From Gonocerus acuteangulatus (lineage: Eukaryota > Arthropoda > Insecta > Hemiptera > Coreidae), in the NCBI GenBank assembly GCA_946811695.1, contig OX328126.1, positions 89,306,785-89,370,784 of the forward strand: a stretch of 64,000 nt of DNA, written 5' to 3'. The notes under the pieces were generated by a model. That model ran no database searches and was not told the origin of the DNA. It saw only the letters and a program-made list of their open reading frames with translations. Shown here piece by piece: positions 11,122 to 20,565 of the stretch; the stretch's first letter is position 1; the number at the start of each line of letters is the position of its first letter. A program made the translations under genes and the position numbers.

Positions 11122-11157
11122 AATATCCTGCAATAACTAGCAAGTGTAAACCCACCC

Positions 11158-11639
11158 TAAGTTTCATTTATTTCTGATAATTTCACGAAAATAAACATAA
11201 CATTACTTTTATTTATTAGATGTTTTTTTTTCTACTCCAGAATCCCTATTACATTATAAAATTAAGAGATAATCTCAGATCTGAGTACACCGTTGGAAAG
11301 CTGATTAAATATTTCAACTTTTGTGAGATTCGGCAGTCTACAGGAGGTTTTTTTTTTGGAGAGTAATGATTTTCGAAAAGTTGTTACTAACCAGATGCAT
11401 TTATTAATTTTTACTTTTCTACGGTTTACGGTTTAAATGAGATGCTTATGAACATTGAATGTCCATCGGATTGTATCTATACTACAATGATTAAACGTTA
11501 ATGCTATTCATTCATAGATACATTAAGAGATATAATAAATTTCTATGATTTATGTACCTTATTTAATATTCTTACAGCAATAGTAATAGAACATGGAAAA
11601 GAATACAATATACAAATATTAATGTCCCAAATAAATAAT
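11158..11639. other. AT-rich spacer, nothing recognised
   Basis: No open frame or shared repeat of note. Confidence 0.5.
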
Positions 11640-11699
11640 ACATACACATATTTTATTCCGAGAGAAGGAATACAGGCAGTCATAAATCACATCTTGGTT

Positions 11700-12540
11700 C
11701 TTGGTTTTAATATTATGAAACACATAAATCAGTAAGACATGCAGTCATAGGGAGAAAATTGTGGGAGGGACACTTTACAGGTTGTAGTGCAACAATGTAC
11801 AAAGGACACCGACATTGTCTTACATTTTATTTTAGAATGGCGGACAGACAGAGGTAAGGAATTCCATAGCGAGGTGGCACGGGTGACGAATGATTTTTCG
11901 AATAATGCTGCTCGGTGGGAAGGAATATAAAGATCGGAAGGACGAGATGGGGTGTTAAGGGAGTGAACCGAGGATTTAAATTTAAGAAGTTGAAAAATAT
12001 AACAAGGTCTACGGGATTGAATTACTTGGTAAAGGACTGAGCCGAGGAAGTACTGACGACGATAAAGAGGGAATAGCCAATTTAGCTCCTGGTAGAAATG
12101 TGATATGTGGAAGTCTCTGGTGGATAAATATGGACCGACGGGAAATTTGGGAAATATGATTTTTCCAGGAAAGGTTCTGATCAAACATGATCCCAAGATT
12201 TTTAACTGATTTACAATATTTTATAGGGATGCTGTTAGGGTAAAGGGCTGGAAAAGGGGAAGTAGAACTTATGAGGGATTGGGAGCCTGTAACAATGGCT
12301 TTGGATTTGTCTAGATTCAGGGAAAGCTTATTAGCTGTGGCCCAAGCATTGATGTTATTAAGATCTACTTGCAGCTTGTCTACAGCATCTCGTAGCAAAG
12401 AGGGCTTAAAGGATAGGTAGATTTGGGTATCGTCAGCGTAAAGATGAAACTTGGAATGAACTATGGAAAGAGGAAGATCATTGATGTAAACAGAAAATAG
12501 AGTTGGAGATAACGAGGAGCCCTGGGGTACACCACCCCAA
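11700..12540 (-). pseudogene. Second LINE reverse-transcriptase remnant, different lineage
   Basis: On -, an uninterrupted frame from about 12535 has [19 protein letters not shown] and the catalytic YADDTQIY (near 12438-12415), then [12 protein letters not shown] and [16 protein letters not shown] frameshift near 12085-12095 moves the reading to a C-terminal segment with TRATSLWNSLP (near 11880). It is 5'-truncated just upstream of the GVPQG block, as is the neighbour at 9890-11121. The two differ in sequence (SSLSP versus SVLGP), so they are separate LINE lineages of the CR1/Jockey group. No intact product is possible. Confidence 0.85.
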
Positions 12541-12689
12541 TAATATTAATTAATATACCTGTTAATGGATATTAGTATTATGAGGATATATTTATACCTC
12601 ATGACACCATCCGAAAGTGCAGACTTCGTTTTTCAGAACCCGTGCAAAACGGAAAGAACAGTGCAACAAATTTTATATGGGCTTACCGC

Positions 12690-12765
12690 CATGCCTGATG
12701 GTGTAGATATCTTCTTGAGCGAGCGTAGCGAGCGGAAACGCATAGCACGTATGCCCATAATGCGA
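12690..12765 (+). repeat. Fragment of the palindromic MITE arm
   Basis: TCTTCTTGAGCGAGC, GAGCGGAAACGCATAGCACG and TATGC match the right arm of the palindrome at 14052-14207. The word GAGCGTAGC is inserted relative to it. Confidence 0.7.
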
Positions 12766-12789
12766 AATAAATATAAAATATAAATATGT

Positions 12790-13860
12790 TATAGAACCAC
12801 CGGACAAAAAATCGGCGAGGAGGCCCCTAAACTTCACAATTACCATTGATTTTTATAATATTAACCTTTTTATTTATAAACATTGCTTGAAATATATTCT
12901 GCTTATTTTCATTTATGCTTTACAAGATTAAAAGTATTAATTACAAATGCAAGTTATCTATCAGTTAGTTAGAAACCATAATTTATAAATATAGTTGTCA
13001 AAAAAAAAGTTACTTTTAGTAGTGATTGCAGTGATTTTAAATACTTTTCATTATCTACTATATTAACTTTTAATTACCATATTTATATAATATTGTTTCT
13101 AACCTTAGATAACCTGTAAAGAAGGAATAGATAACCTGCAAAGAACCTGTAAGTACCAAAATCACTACAGATACTTCAAAGTAACTGGATGTGGTCTTCG
13201 CAAACAGACCCCTTAATTACTATAAATTTTCCTAAACAATTTATTTTTCTAACTTAATCCAAAACGATTGTAAATTTTCATTCCGGGGGGCTAAGCCCCC
13301 CCCCCTTTAGCCGCCACTGCCTTTAGCCGGACATTGACCATTTCCTGCGTTTCGGCCAATGTCCTCTAGAAGCAAAACAAGAAGTGCCCTCCTCAGCATT
13401 CCCAAATGAATTGCCAAAAATGAAGCGTTTAATTGGCTAGTTGGCCCTCCAAAGAGCGCGGCTTGTTAAAGAAAATCGCCTGCCATTTGTAAATTGGCCT
13501 CTCCCTCTGGTAAGTGGACAAATGTGCGGCGTCATGAAGGAGAGCCTACTGCGCACGCGCAAGTCCGCCTAAAAACCGGCGGGAATGGGTATTTAGCGGG
13601 TAATGATGGTGACGATTCGTTCAAAGTGAACGGTGTATTTATAGCCTCTTTCTGATCGAGCTATTAGACAGCTGTTCGATGGACTTCTTGGCTTTGATGA
13701 CGTAGCCATAGGTAGTCAATATCTAGGATAACCCATGGTTTCCCCGCGTGCCATGCTACACCTAATTTCTTCATCTAGTTAAGCAAAAATAAATTAGTAA
13801 CCAAATAAGTAATATTAAAATTTAATGACGCAAATCTGTAACTATTTGGGGTAAAAGTGA
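12790..13860. other. Spacer with a GC-richer block at 13.28-13.75 kb
   Basis: The first part is AT-rich and featureless. From 13285 the GGGGGGCTAAGCCCCCC stretch followed by GCCGCCACTGCC looks like an element tip of a kind common in insect genomes. The following 400 bp are less AT-rich, do not recur in the window, and contain the promoter-like signals listed separately. No downstream exon was found. Confidence 0.4.
13550..13643 (+). promoter_or_regulatory. Possible promoter-like block: NRF1/EWG-type site and TATA-like box
   Basis: TGCGCACGCGCA at 13550-13561 fits the NRF-1 (insect EWG) consensus YGCGCAYGCGCR. TATTTATA lies at 13636-13643, about 75 bases downstream. Both are in a non-repeated, CpG-containing stretch. 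No transcript or gene start can be shown, and each motif can occur by chance. Confidence 0.2.
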
Positions 13861-13861
13861 A

Positions 13862-14345
13862 GTTTCACGCCTTCCAAAACGATTTCTTTCAAAATTTGTA
13901 CAATAACGTATTTTGATGCACTCAACACGAATACGTTAAAAAAAAAAAAACCTTCGCATTTAACTAGGAAAGAAGTTATTAAGCACTAAAGTTCACTGTT
14001 ATGCGGGTTATGAGAGCTACTGTAAACAACTAAATTTGTGACGACTTTAAGGCATACATGCTATGCGTTTCCGCTCGCACAAGAAGATAACAAAACCCCA
14101 GTCAATCCAACTCGCTAAAATTAATAGAATTCTATTAATTTTAGCGAGTTGGATTGACTGGGGTTTTGTTATCTTCTTGAGCGAGCGGAAACGCATAGCA
14201 CGTATGCTCTTAAGCGACAGGTGACGACGGGTGAGGATGCCATTAAAATTAACAATATTTTTGAATAAATGGTTTATGAACATTTCAAATGAGAGTTCTG
14301 TTTCCCAATGTTACATATCTGCGCATGCGCGTGTTTACAAATACG
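13862..14345. mobile_element. Composite MITE relic related to 57667-58384
   Basis: The block from AACGTATTTTGATGCACT through AACTAGGAAAGAAGTTATTA and AGCACTAAAGTTCACTGTTA matches the arms and middle of the 57.7-kb element. It is followed by the 156-bp palindrome. Then come AAGCGACAG and CTGCGCATGCGCGTGTTTAC, whose reverse complement is in the 57.7-kb element near 58018-58035. The order of modules is rearranged between the two copies. Outer ends are not clear here. Confidence 0.65.
14052..14207. repeat. 156-bp near-perfect palindrome without spacer
   Basis: The centre is GAATTC at 14127-14132. The 78-base arms begin GCATACATGCTATGCG and mirror to the end at 14207 with two mismatches that I can see (ATG/GTG and ACA/TCA). 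Arm landmarks are TTTCCGCTCGC, AAGAAGATAACAAAACCCC and CAATCCAACTCGCTAAAA. Half-copies are at 12690-12765 and 58110-58200. Confidence 0.95.
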
Positions 14346-14513
14346 CTGTTGACGCCTAGTTTTATATCAAGACCTACCTGTGTGCATAGTTTGATCGAAA
14401 GGTACTTACGTACTAGTTGCACCGATCTCGAGAGAACCGGCTCCCATTCAGGCTCCCAGTAAGTGATCCGGATCAGGCAATATGGCGACCTCATATATAT
14501 ATATATATATATA

Positions 14514-14960
14514 TAAGGGGGGGGGGAAGGGCTGAGGGGGCTGCAGCCCCTCCCGAAATTTTGATTTGATGATAAAAACTTGTCGTAAAACCCTTTAAAT
14601 TAAATAAGATCATTTTTTTCATAAAGCATATTTTATTTTACGTTTAATAGCGTTATAGGGGGTCTACCGTGGTCTAGTGGCTAGCGCCTTGGATTCATAA
14701 GCGGGAGATGGTGGGTTCGATTCCCACCTACGTCAGGAATTTTCTCATCTCAGGGCTCGTTGGGAAAATTCCTCGCTGCACCCTGGATGTTGGCGCTAAT
14801 GAACTACAAGTAGATGGCTCGTAAAAAAAAAAAAAAATAGCGTTTTAGTTGCCTAAACCTATTCCAAGCACTAAAGTTTTAGTATTCCATACTCCGAAAA
14901 TGTTCTCAGCCCCCCCCTAAATTTTCCCAGCCCCTCCCGAAATTATTTTCTATATACGCC
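14514..14960. repeat. Interspersed repeat with G/C-tract ends, split by SINE-B
   Basis: The G-run and GCTGCAGCCCC start, AAATTTTGAT, TTAAATAAGATCA and AATAGCGTTTTAGTTG landmarks recur at 19055-19215. The SINE-B at 14655-14835 lies inside this copy only. Poly-C stretches near 14910-14935 resemble the start in inverse. Confidence 0.7.
14655..14835 (+). mobile_element. SINE-B, nearly full length, 9-bp TSD
   Basis: AATAGCGTT is duplicated at 14646-14654 and 14836-14844. The head is CCGTGGTCTAGTGGCTAGCG, followed by the B box GGTGGGTTCGATTCCC. The body holds TCTCATCTCAGGGCTCG, CACCCTGGATG and TGGCGCTAATG, and the tail is poly(A). The paralogous site at about 19180 (TAATAGCGTTTTAGTTG) lacks the SINE. 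Confidence 0.92.
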
Positions 14961-15329
14961 CGTGGGCGACCTGTTATTCAGACCATGTGGCACAAAGACC
15001 ATGTATTAATATTATCAATGAGTTGGATTGACTAGAGTTTCGATATAACCTTGAGTGAAATAATAACAGCTGTCATTTCATGAGCCTGAACGGAACCCGG
15101 TTTTCGAGATCGGTGCAAATAGTACGTAAGTACCGATCAGAATCTGTCAAACTATGTAGTCGGTTAACACGCCTTAAATCCAACTAAAAAAAACAACAAA
15201 AAAACTATGTAGATTTTATAACGAACAAACATCCAGATAGGTAGACGTTTTTGTCATAGCCTATGAAACTCCCTTTATCAAGATCTAGCTGGGTGCAAAT
15301 TTTGGTTAAAATTGGTCAAACTGTGGGGA

Positions 15330-15753
15330 TTTGCACATAGCATTTGCTTGGGATTTGTACATAGCTTTGCACATAGCATTTGCTTGGGATTTGTACATAG
15401 CTTTGCACATAGCATTTGCTTGGGATTTGCACATAGCTTTGCACATAGCATTTGCTTGGCATTTGCACATAGCTTTGCACATAGCATTTGCTTTGGATTT
15501 GCACATAGCTTTGCACATAGCATTTGCTTGGGATTTGCACATAGCATTTGCTTGGGATTTGCACATAGCTTTGCACATAGCATTTGCTTGGGATTTGCTC
15601 ATAGCTTTGCACATAGCATTTGCTTGGGATTTGCAGATAGCTTTGCACATAGAATTTGCTTGGGATTTGCACATAGCTTTGCACATAGCATTTGCTTGGG
15701 ATTTGCACATAGCTTTGCACATAGCATTTGCTTGGGATTTGCACATAGCTTTG
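15330..15753 (+). repeat. 36-bp minisatellite, about 12 units
   Basis: The unit combines CATTTGCTTGGGATTTGCAC and ATAGCTTTGCACATAG. One unit near 15541 is 12 bp short. Because 36 is a multiple of 3 and the unit lacks stops in several frames, open frames of 100-164 codons appear on both strands. They are a by-product of the period and not evidence of a gene. Confidence 0.97.
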
Positions 15754-16074
15754 TAATGTAAAGCATTCAAAATACAATTGTTTCTTATTATTATTATTTT
15801 TCATTTCCAAGCCTATAATAATTCATCGTTATTTACAATAGTAAATTTTAAATCATTAAATTGATTTACTGCTACAGTCTTTATGTTCCGTTAAAAATAA
15901 TAAAAAATACAATAAACTTGAAGATAATAAAACTAGCGTGTGTTTGTTTAAAGCTATTAATAGTTCATTTTATTGCCCACAGGTGGCGGTTAAAGCAGTG
16001 ATGAAGTGTGTTGATGTTAGAACAGTTGATAAGAATCGGCTATAAACTTACAAATAGATAACAGCTTATAGATA
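15754..16074. other. AT-rich spacer, nothing recognised
   Basis: No supported feature. Confidence 0.5.
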
Positions 16075-16289
16075 AGGGAATCTAATATTGTCATGGTGTT
16101 CTTTTATTACATCTGGCACTGGGTAGTTTTTCTTGGTTTTATGTCCGGGCTGCCACCTTTTATAATCAACTATGGCGTGGAATAGGCAGAGAATCTTTTC
16201 GCGAGCACATTGTTGAAAGAAAAACATCTTTCCACGAGACTCGAACCCACATCTCCCGCAAGAGACTCCAGCCACTGCTAGACCCTGCT
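16075..16289 (-). mobile_element. Probable tRNA-derived SINE, unassigned family
   Basis: On -, GGTCTAGCAGTGGCTGGAGT and GTGGGTTCGAGTCTCGTGG are spaced like pol III A and B boxes. Only one copy is seen. A MITE starts immediately to its right. Confidence 0.5.
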
Positions 16290-17068
16290 TAGGCCTCGGG
16301 TATGATACGAGCGATGAGCGACAGAACGACAGAGCGACCCAGCGTTTAGCAGAAGAGGGACACTGGCTACGATACAGAGCGGCAGGGCGGTAATTTCTTT
16401 TAGCCTCCGTCATCGCATACTCCAATATACGTTTTTTTAATTAAAATATGAATTCAAAAAATTAATTAAATGTTTAATCAATAAAAATATCTTCCCTTGC
16501 ATGTTTAATGCGTTTCCAACCTCTTCTCATAGTTTCTTAGTTATGAGTGTATTTTTAAAATCACTGTGTCTGTTATTCCATAATTTTTACTTCCGAAATT
16601 AAAAGCACACATTCACTATCATCCAATTTACTCTTTTATTAGTATTCATATTTCAAAATTATCTATAAGAAAGGTAGCTAGAAGGTTATAAACATCTTTC
16701 CACGTGATTTAATAAAGAAGGGAAACAAAAACCATAAATGTGAATTGTCAAAGTTGTTTTAAATTTTATTAGCATTCATTTAAAGAAAAATGCATTGAAA
16801 TCGGTTAAGATTTAGAGGCTGTAGCCTTTTTTGTAGGACGCAAAATATAATATCTGGGTGAGCGACGAGAAAAATTGTAATATTTGGGCTAAGCTTTGAG
16901 CGACAGGCTGGAACCTGCAAGCCACGTCGCCCTGTCGCTCATGCCTATTATAGGCAGGCCTCCCTCATTCCTACTGCACTCCAGCTTAACATTAATGTGA
17001 GCGACGTTGCTCTGAAGCTTTTCGCTTATCGTTCATCGCTTTTCGCTCGTATCCTACCGGAGGCCTTA
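16290..17068. mobile_element. MITE with AGGCCTC...GATACGAGCGA tips
   Basis: The left tip TAGGCCTCGGGTATGATACG (then AGCGATGAGCGACAG) mirrors the right tip ending GAGGCCTTA at 17068, whose complement reads TAAGGCCTCCGGTAGGATAC. The AGCGA-rich subterminal zones (GAGCGACAG, GCGACGAG) recur at both ends, as transposase-binding repeats often do. There is no coding capacity. Superfamily undetermined. Confidence 0.75.
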
Positions 17069-17469
17069 TGGAATTGACAGCATATCCACATCTGTTCGAC
17101 AGTTCTATGTAAAACCGTAGCCTAAACTAGTTTGAGTTCTCCCCCTGAAACCCCCAGGAGCGAGGTGAAGGCCGGCCAAGGTCCCGTTGTTGATTTGCAT
17201 AGAAAAGCCATCAACACCAGACAACCATCCACTCTTCCGCCATAATTATACCACTATACCATCTCCATTAACCAGTGTGCCAATAAACATGTTTTCCGAC
17301 ATGATCTTAGTCTTTTAAAACCTGTTTTGTAGCAATATTAATAAAACTTCTGCATTTGTGGTATACGCAAATAGGACTTGTACAAGAATAAACAAATACA
17401 CATCTTCAGCGATTTTACATTTGAGAAGCAATAGGTAGTACAACATAAACATAGCTTACTTCAAAGTAA
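17069..17469. other. Spacer, nothing recognised
   Basis: Moderately AT-rich with no shared repeat seen. Confidence 0.45.
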
Positions 17470-17762
17470 GTAAGGGCCCAGCTGGGCTGACACTGTAGAG
17501 GTATCTGATTCTTGACCATACGGCACACCAGATAGGATAGTGTGGTCAGTACTATGCTCCAGATTCATATTTTTCCCTTTGCAGGTACCCATTAATTAAT
17601 TAATTAAAGGCTGGTTGAGGCCTAGGGGCGATCAGGGACCACAAATCCAACCCTCGAACAACGACACTAGAAGATAAAAATATTTAGTGCACACGCCGGT
17701 TTTAAACCTGGGTCTTCCAGTTCATTAGTCATGTGCTCTACCACTGAGCTAACCTCACCCCC
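17470..17762 (-). mobile_element. SINE-A, nearly complete
   Basis: On -, it begins with GGTTAGCTCAGTGGTAGAGC, then GGAAGACCCAGGTTTAAAAC (B-box region). The ATTAATTAATTAATTAATGG block and ACCATACGGCACAC (+ strand) follow, ending near GGGCCC. It lacks the final ACGGGACTGAT. Confidence 0.88.
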
Positions 17763-17984
17763 ATTACTTCGAATTAACATGTATATTCTAGTCGCCATTG
17801 ACAGTATGACGTATTTTGTAAAAGAAAATAATTAGGAAGCCTTGTCTAACAAATAGAGACCGAGCAAATGCTTTAGCAAAAAAACCTTACACCTCGCAAA
17901 CCATCGTTGGAAAATGCTATACTACCCCAGCTGTTTCCGTAGAGTAAAAATGTTGTACAGTAATTATTTTTTTTTTTTCTTATT

Positions 17985-18233
17985 TGAAGGGATCGGGGCA
18001 AAATAGTGCCAAGCAACATTTTGAACAAAACATAACTGTAGCAGCTATATGCTGGAAATTATGGGGGACTATCAGTTGAAATGGTTAGGGACAACAGGAT
18101 TAAGTAGCATACAGAGCTTGTAGTCATATTTTCGTAGCATTTGCATCATAGACTTATAAAATCCAACATGCAGCAGCTACAGTTGAGTTTTGTTCAAAAT
18201 GTTGCTTGGCACTATTTTGCCCCGACCCCTTCA
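17985..18233. mobile_element. Small MITE with about 70-bp inverted repeats
   Basis: The left arm GAAGGGATCGGGGCAAAATA continues GTGCCAAGCAACATTTTGAA. The right arm is its complement, ending in GACCCCTTC. The arms diverge only in the inner part (CTGTAGCAGCT versus CTGTAGCTGCTG). The central loop is about 110 bp. No target duplication beyond T/A-rich flanks is evident. Confidence 0.85.
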
Positions 18234-18272
18234 ATTATGCTCTCTATTGTAAAACGTTTATTTTAAAAAGGT

Positions 18273-18497
18273 TTAGACCAATGGGGTCCAGAGGACCTGA
18301 TACTGCAGAGGTTTCTGATAGCCGAGACTCTATGATCCGGCTATCTGATTTACCAATGTAGGTATCCATATAAGCTGGGTGTACAATAGGAACGGACTGG
18401 GAAGATAAAATCTTTAGCGCGCAACAGAGTTTCCAATTCGGGTACTCCAGAACATGGGTATAGTTAACTACCACTTAGCCAAGGTTGCCCTCGTGGA
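18273..18497 (-). mobile_element. SINE-A, old degenerate copy
   Basis: Keeps the SINE-A order on the + strand (GATACTGCAGAGGTTTCTGA, GATAAAATCTTTAGCGCGC, GGGTACTCCAGAA, ACCACTTAGCCAAGGTT) but with heavy substitution and loss of the ATTAATTA block. Confidence 0.65.
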
Positions 18498-19054
18498 CTA
18501 ACTTAACAATGGAGGAAAAACAAATCATAAAAATACATCAGGAACTAGTTTTTAGATGAAGAATTCACCAAACCGCTTTCTAAGAGTGATTGACCTGTTT
18601 AAGAATGTCCTGTAAGTATGTACTTGTTCCAATAACTGTTATTATCTTCGAGATATTTATCCAATCAAATATTAAAGATATACAATTTAAAATTTTAAAC
18701 AAACATTCAATCTACGAAATAACCGTATTGAGAAGGAAGCCGATAACATGATTCGGCATTCTTCAATCACTGTTCGATGGAAAGGATTCTGATTGAAAAC
18801 GCACGATGCATCTTATTCGTAACAACTAGATTCGCAATCTGCATTCATCCGAGATCACGTCTTCAGACCATAATCTCCGCGAGGAATGGCTACCTATTTC
18901 ACAACCAGCGGGGTACTTCAACTTTCTTAGGCTACATTATTAATTTTTTTTATATACTAAAACCATTATTATTATTTTATCAAACCAGTTTCAAAACGTA
19001 AAGGTTACCTGAAACACCATGTCAGATAGTAATAGTGGTTTCGGAACGGCATGG
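18498..19054. other. Spacer; one unrecognised 74-codon frame
   Basis: The frame 18777-19001 on + has no recognisable domain and I do not call it a gene. Confidence 0.4.
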
Positions 19055-19215
19055 GAGTCAATAAGGGGGACTGCAGGCCCCCTTCGAAATTTCATCGGTA
19101 AAAATAGGGAACAGAAACCTCAAAAATAAATTAAATAAGATCACTTAGTTTAACAAAAGAAATTGCTGGGCGTAATAGCGTTTTAGTTGTCTAACAATTC
19201 TAATCTTTAGCTAGT
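19055..19215. repeat. Uninterrupted partner of the 14.5-kb repeat
   Basis: AGGGGGACTGCAGGCCCCCTT, AAATTAAATAAGATCA and TAATAGCGTTTTAGTTG parallel 14514-14850. It provides the pre-insertion state for the SINE-B at 14655. Confidence 0.7.
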
Positions 19216-19247
19216 TAACATTCAACGGCAATTGGATTGTAAAAAAA

Positions 19248-20127
19248 GTCCGTCACGCAGGAGCTGCATAACTAAGCACTTTCCTCAGAATTTGGGTAGT
19301 GTAGATTGCTTTCCAGAACAATTTGCTTAAAATATCCTACATAAATAAAATAAAAACATGAATAGTTCTCTTTCAAATTTGTAATGAGTAACTGATCAAT
19401 TAATAATTTTCTTCCAGAGTTATGTTTACACATGGTACCTATTACACTATGTAATAAATACCAAAAACCTCATATTATTGTATTTTGATCTAACGCAGGA
19501 ACAGGATACAGTCACTCTAGTGGTAGAAAGCGCTCCTACGTCTGACGGGCTTTTCTATTGAAATATATTACAAATTAAACCCCCGCTTTCCGATTGACCG
19601 ATTCAGGTCATTTTTACAACACTTCTTTCTCATGAGTTACCCACGACGTATATCGTAACAATACAGCAGAAATTACGACCGGTATGAGTATATTAAGAAT
19701 TTGGGTCAAGAGTAAACCCCCCCTTCTAATGAACCGATTTAGTTTGTTTTTACAACAAATATTTACCTGTAGATTACCACTACGAATACCGAGTTTCGTC
19801 GAAATATACCGAAAATCACGGCTGGTAGTGGCGAATTGGTATTGTGGGTCCGGAGTAAACCCCCCCATTCTAATGAACTGATTTAGTTCATTTTTATGTC
19901 TCACTTTTCTCTCTATATTACCACTACGAATACCAAGTTTCGTTGAAATATAACAAATATTACGGCTGACATAGTCAAATTAGTGTTTTGGGTTCGGGGT
20001 AAACCCCCCCCTTCCGGTGGACCGACTTTGGTGGTTAACGAACTCGTTCAATTGTTTGCTAATTGAATGCTATATACCAAGTTTCGTGACGAAAAAACAA
20101 AAACTCTGGCCGCTATCGTGTTAACAG

Positions 20128-20190
<63 letters not shown>

Positions 20191-20344
20191 TATATATATA
20201 TATATACATAGATATATATAAATTTTAACGGGGGTCATTTTCTGTGTCTACTAGGTAGGATCGATAAAGATTTGAAGAAATTTTTCAAAAATTCCGTCAT
20301 GAGTCCAACCTCAATAGCTACTTTCCTTCGGAGGAAAGTGCTAA
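19248..20344 (+). mobile_element. HINE-1 copy B, full-length reference
   Basis: 5' tag GTCCGTCACGCAGGAGCTGC at 19248; stem word AAGCACTTTCCTC at about 19276. Three to four subrepeats of about 145 bp follow (GAACCGATTTAGTT, C run, ACCACTACGAATACC, TTTCGTNGAAATAT). The core GGTTAACGAACTCGTTCAAT and GTTTCGTGACGAAAAAACAA comes next, ending GTGTTAACAGACA, then (TA)n at 20142-20222. The tail is AATTTTAACGGGGGTCATTT, CCTCAATAGC and the hairpin ACTTTCCT-TCGG-AGGAAAGT followed by GCTAA. No protein is encoded. The plan matches HINE/DINE-1 elements: subterminal inverted repeats, 3' stem-loop and internal microsatellite. Confidence 0.88.
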
Positions 20345-20565
20345 TTGCTGCGAGTGAGATGGGAAGTGATAGTATGTGTATATCGTAATATATAAAAATA
20401 TTCAGTGTAATATAATTTATAGCATACATATTTTACAAATCATAAGAATGGGACCAAATGACAATATATTCAGTTAAAAATAAAATGTTATAAGTTTATT
20501 TTGCCCTTGTGGTAAGAACATTTCGTGCAAGAAAAAACTATAAAAACGAAAAAATTTCTTCAAAA

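Larger units (their letters stand above)
9719..11157. mobile_element. Hairpin MITE split by a LINE insertion
   Basis: Tips are perfect inverted repeats: GGGTGGGTTTACACTTGCTA from 9719 and its complement ending at 11157, about 35 bp each. TA lies outside both (9717-9718 and 11158-11159). The left piece (9719 to about 9889) is itself a hairpin, with arms around AGAAATTGCGACTATT and AGTAGTCGCAATTTCT. A 5'-truncated LINE occupies about 9890-11121, and the right tip resumes at about 11122. So the MITE was present first. TA suggests a Tc1/mariner-type origin; no transposase is present. Confidence 0.8.
14393..15168. repeat. Diverged inverted pair around a repeat-filled interior
   Basis: GCATAGTTTGATCG...GGTACTTACGTACTAGTTGC...CGATCTCGAGA at 14393-14460 is mirrored by 15085-15168 (…TCGAGATCGGTGCAAATAG, TACGTAAGTACCGATC, CAAACTATGTAG). 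The arms are about 80 percent alike. They may be the tips of an old element now holding the GC-tract repeat and a SINE-B. Confidence 0.65.

Noticed and set aside
13550..13561. Confident promoter call at the NRF1-like site
   Set aside because: Single motif plus a weak TATA-like box, with no downstream gene visible. Kept as a low-confidence entry only.
15278..15810. Five overlapping open frames of 101-164 codons
   Set aside because: They follow from a 36-bp tandem repeat without stops, occur on both strands, and encode only the repeat.
16066..16425. 119-codon frame on -
   Set aside because: It spans the junction of a SINE-like sequence and a MITE tip, so it is a chimera of repeats.
19614..19904. 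96-codon frame with repeated NELNRFIRRGG-like peptide
   Set aside because: The same peptide arises from HINE-1 subrepeats in other copies and both orientations. It is not under evident coding constraint.
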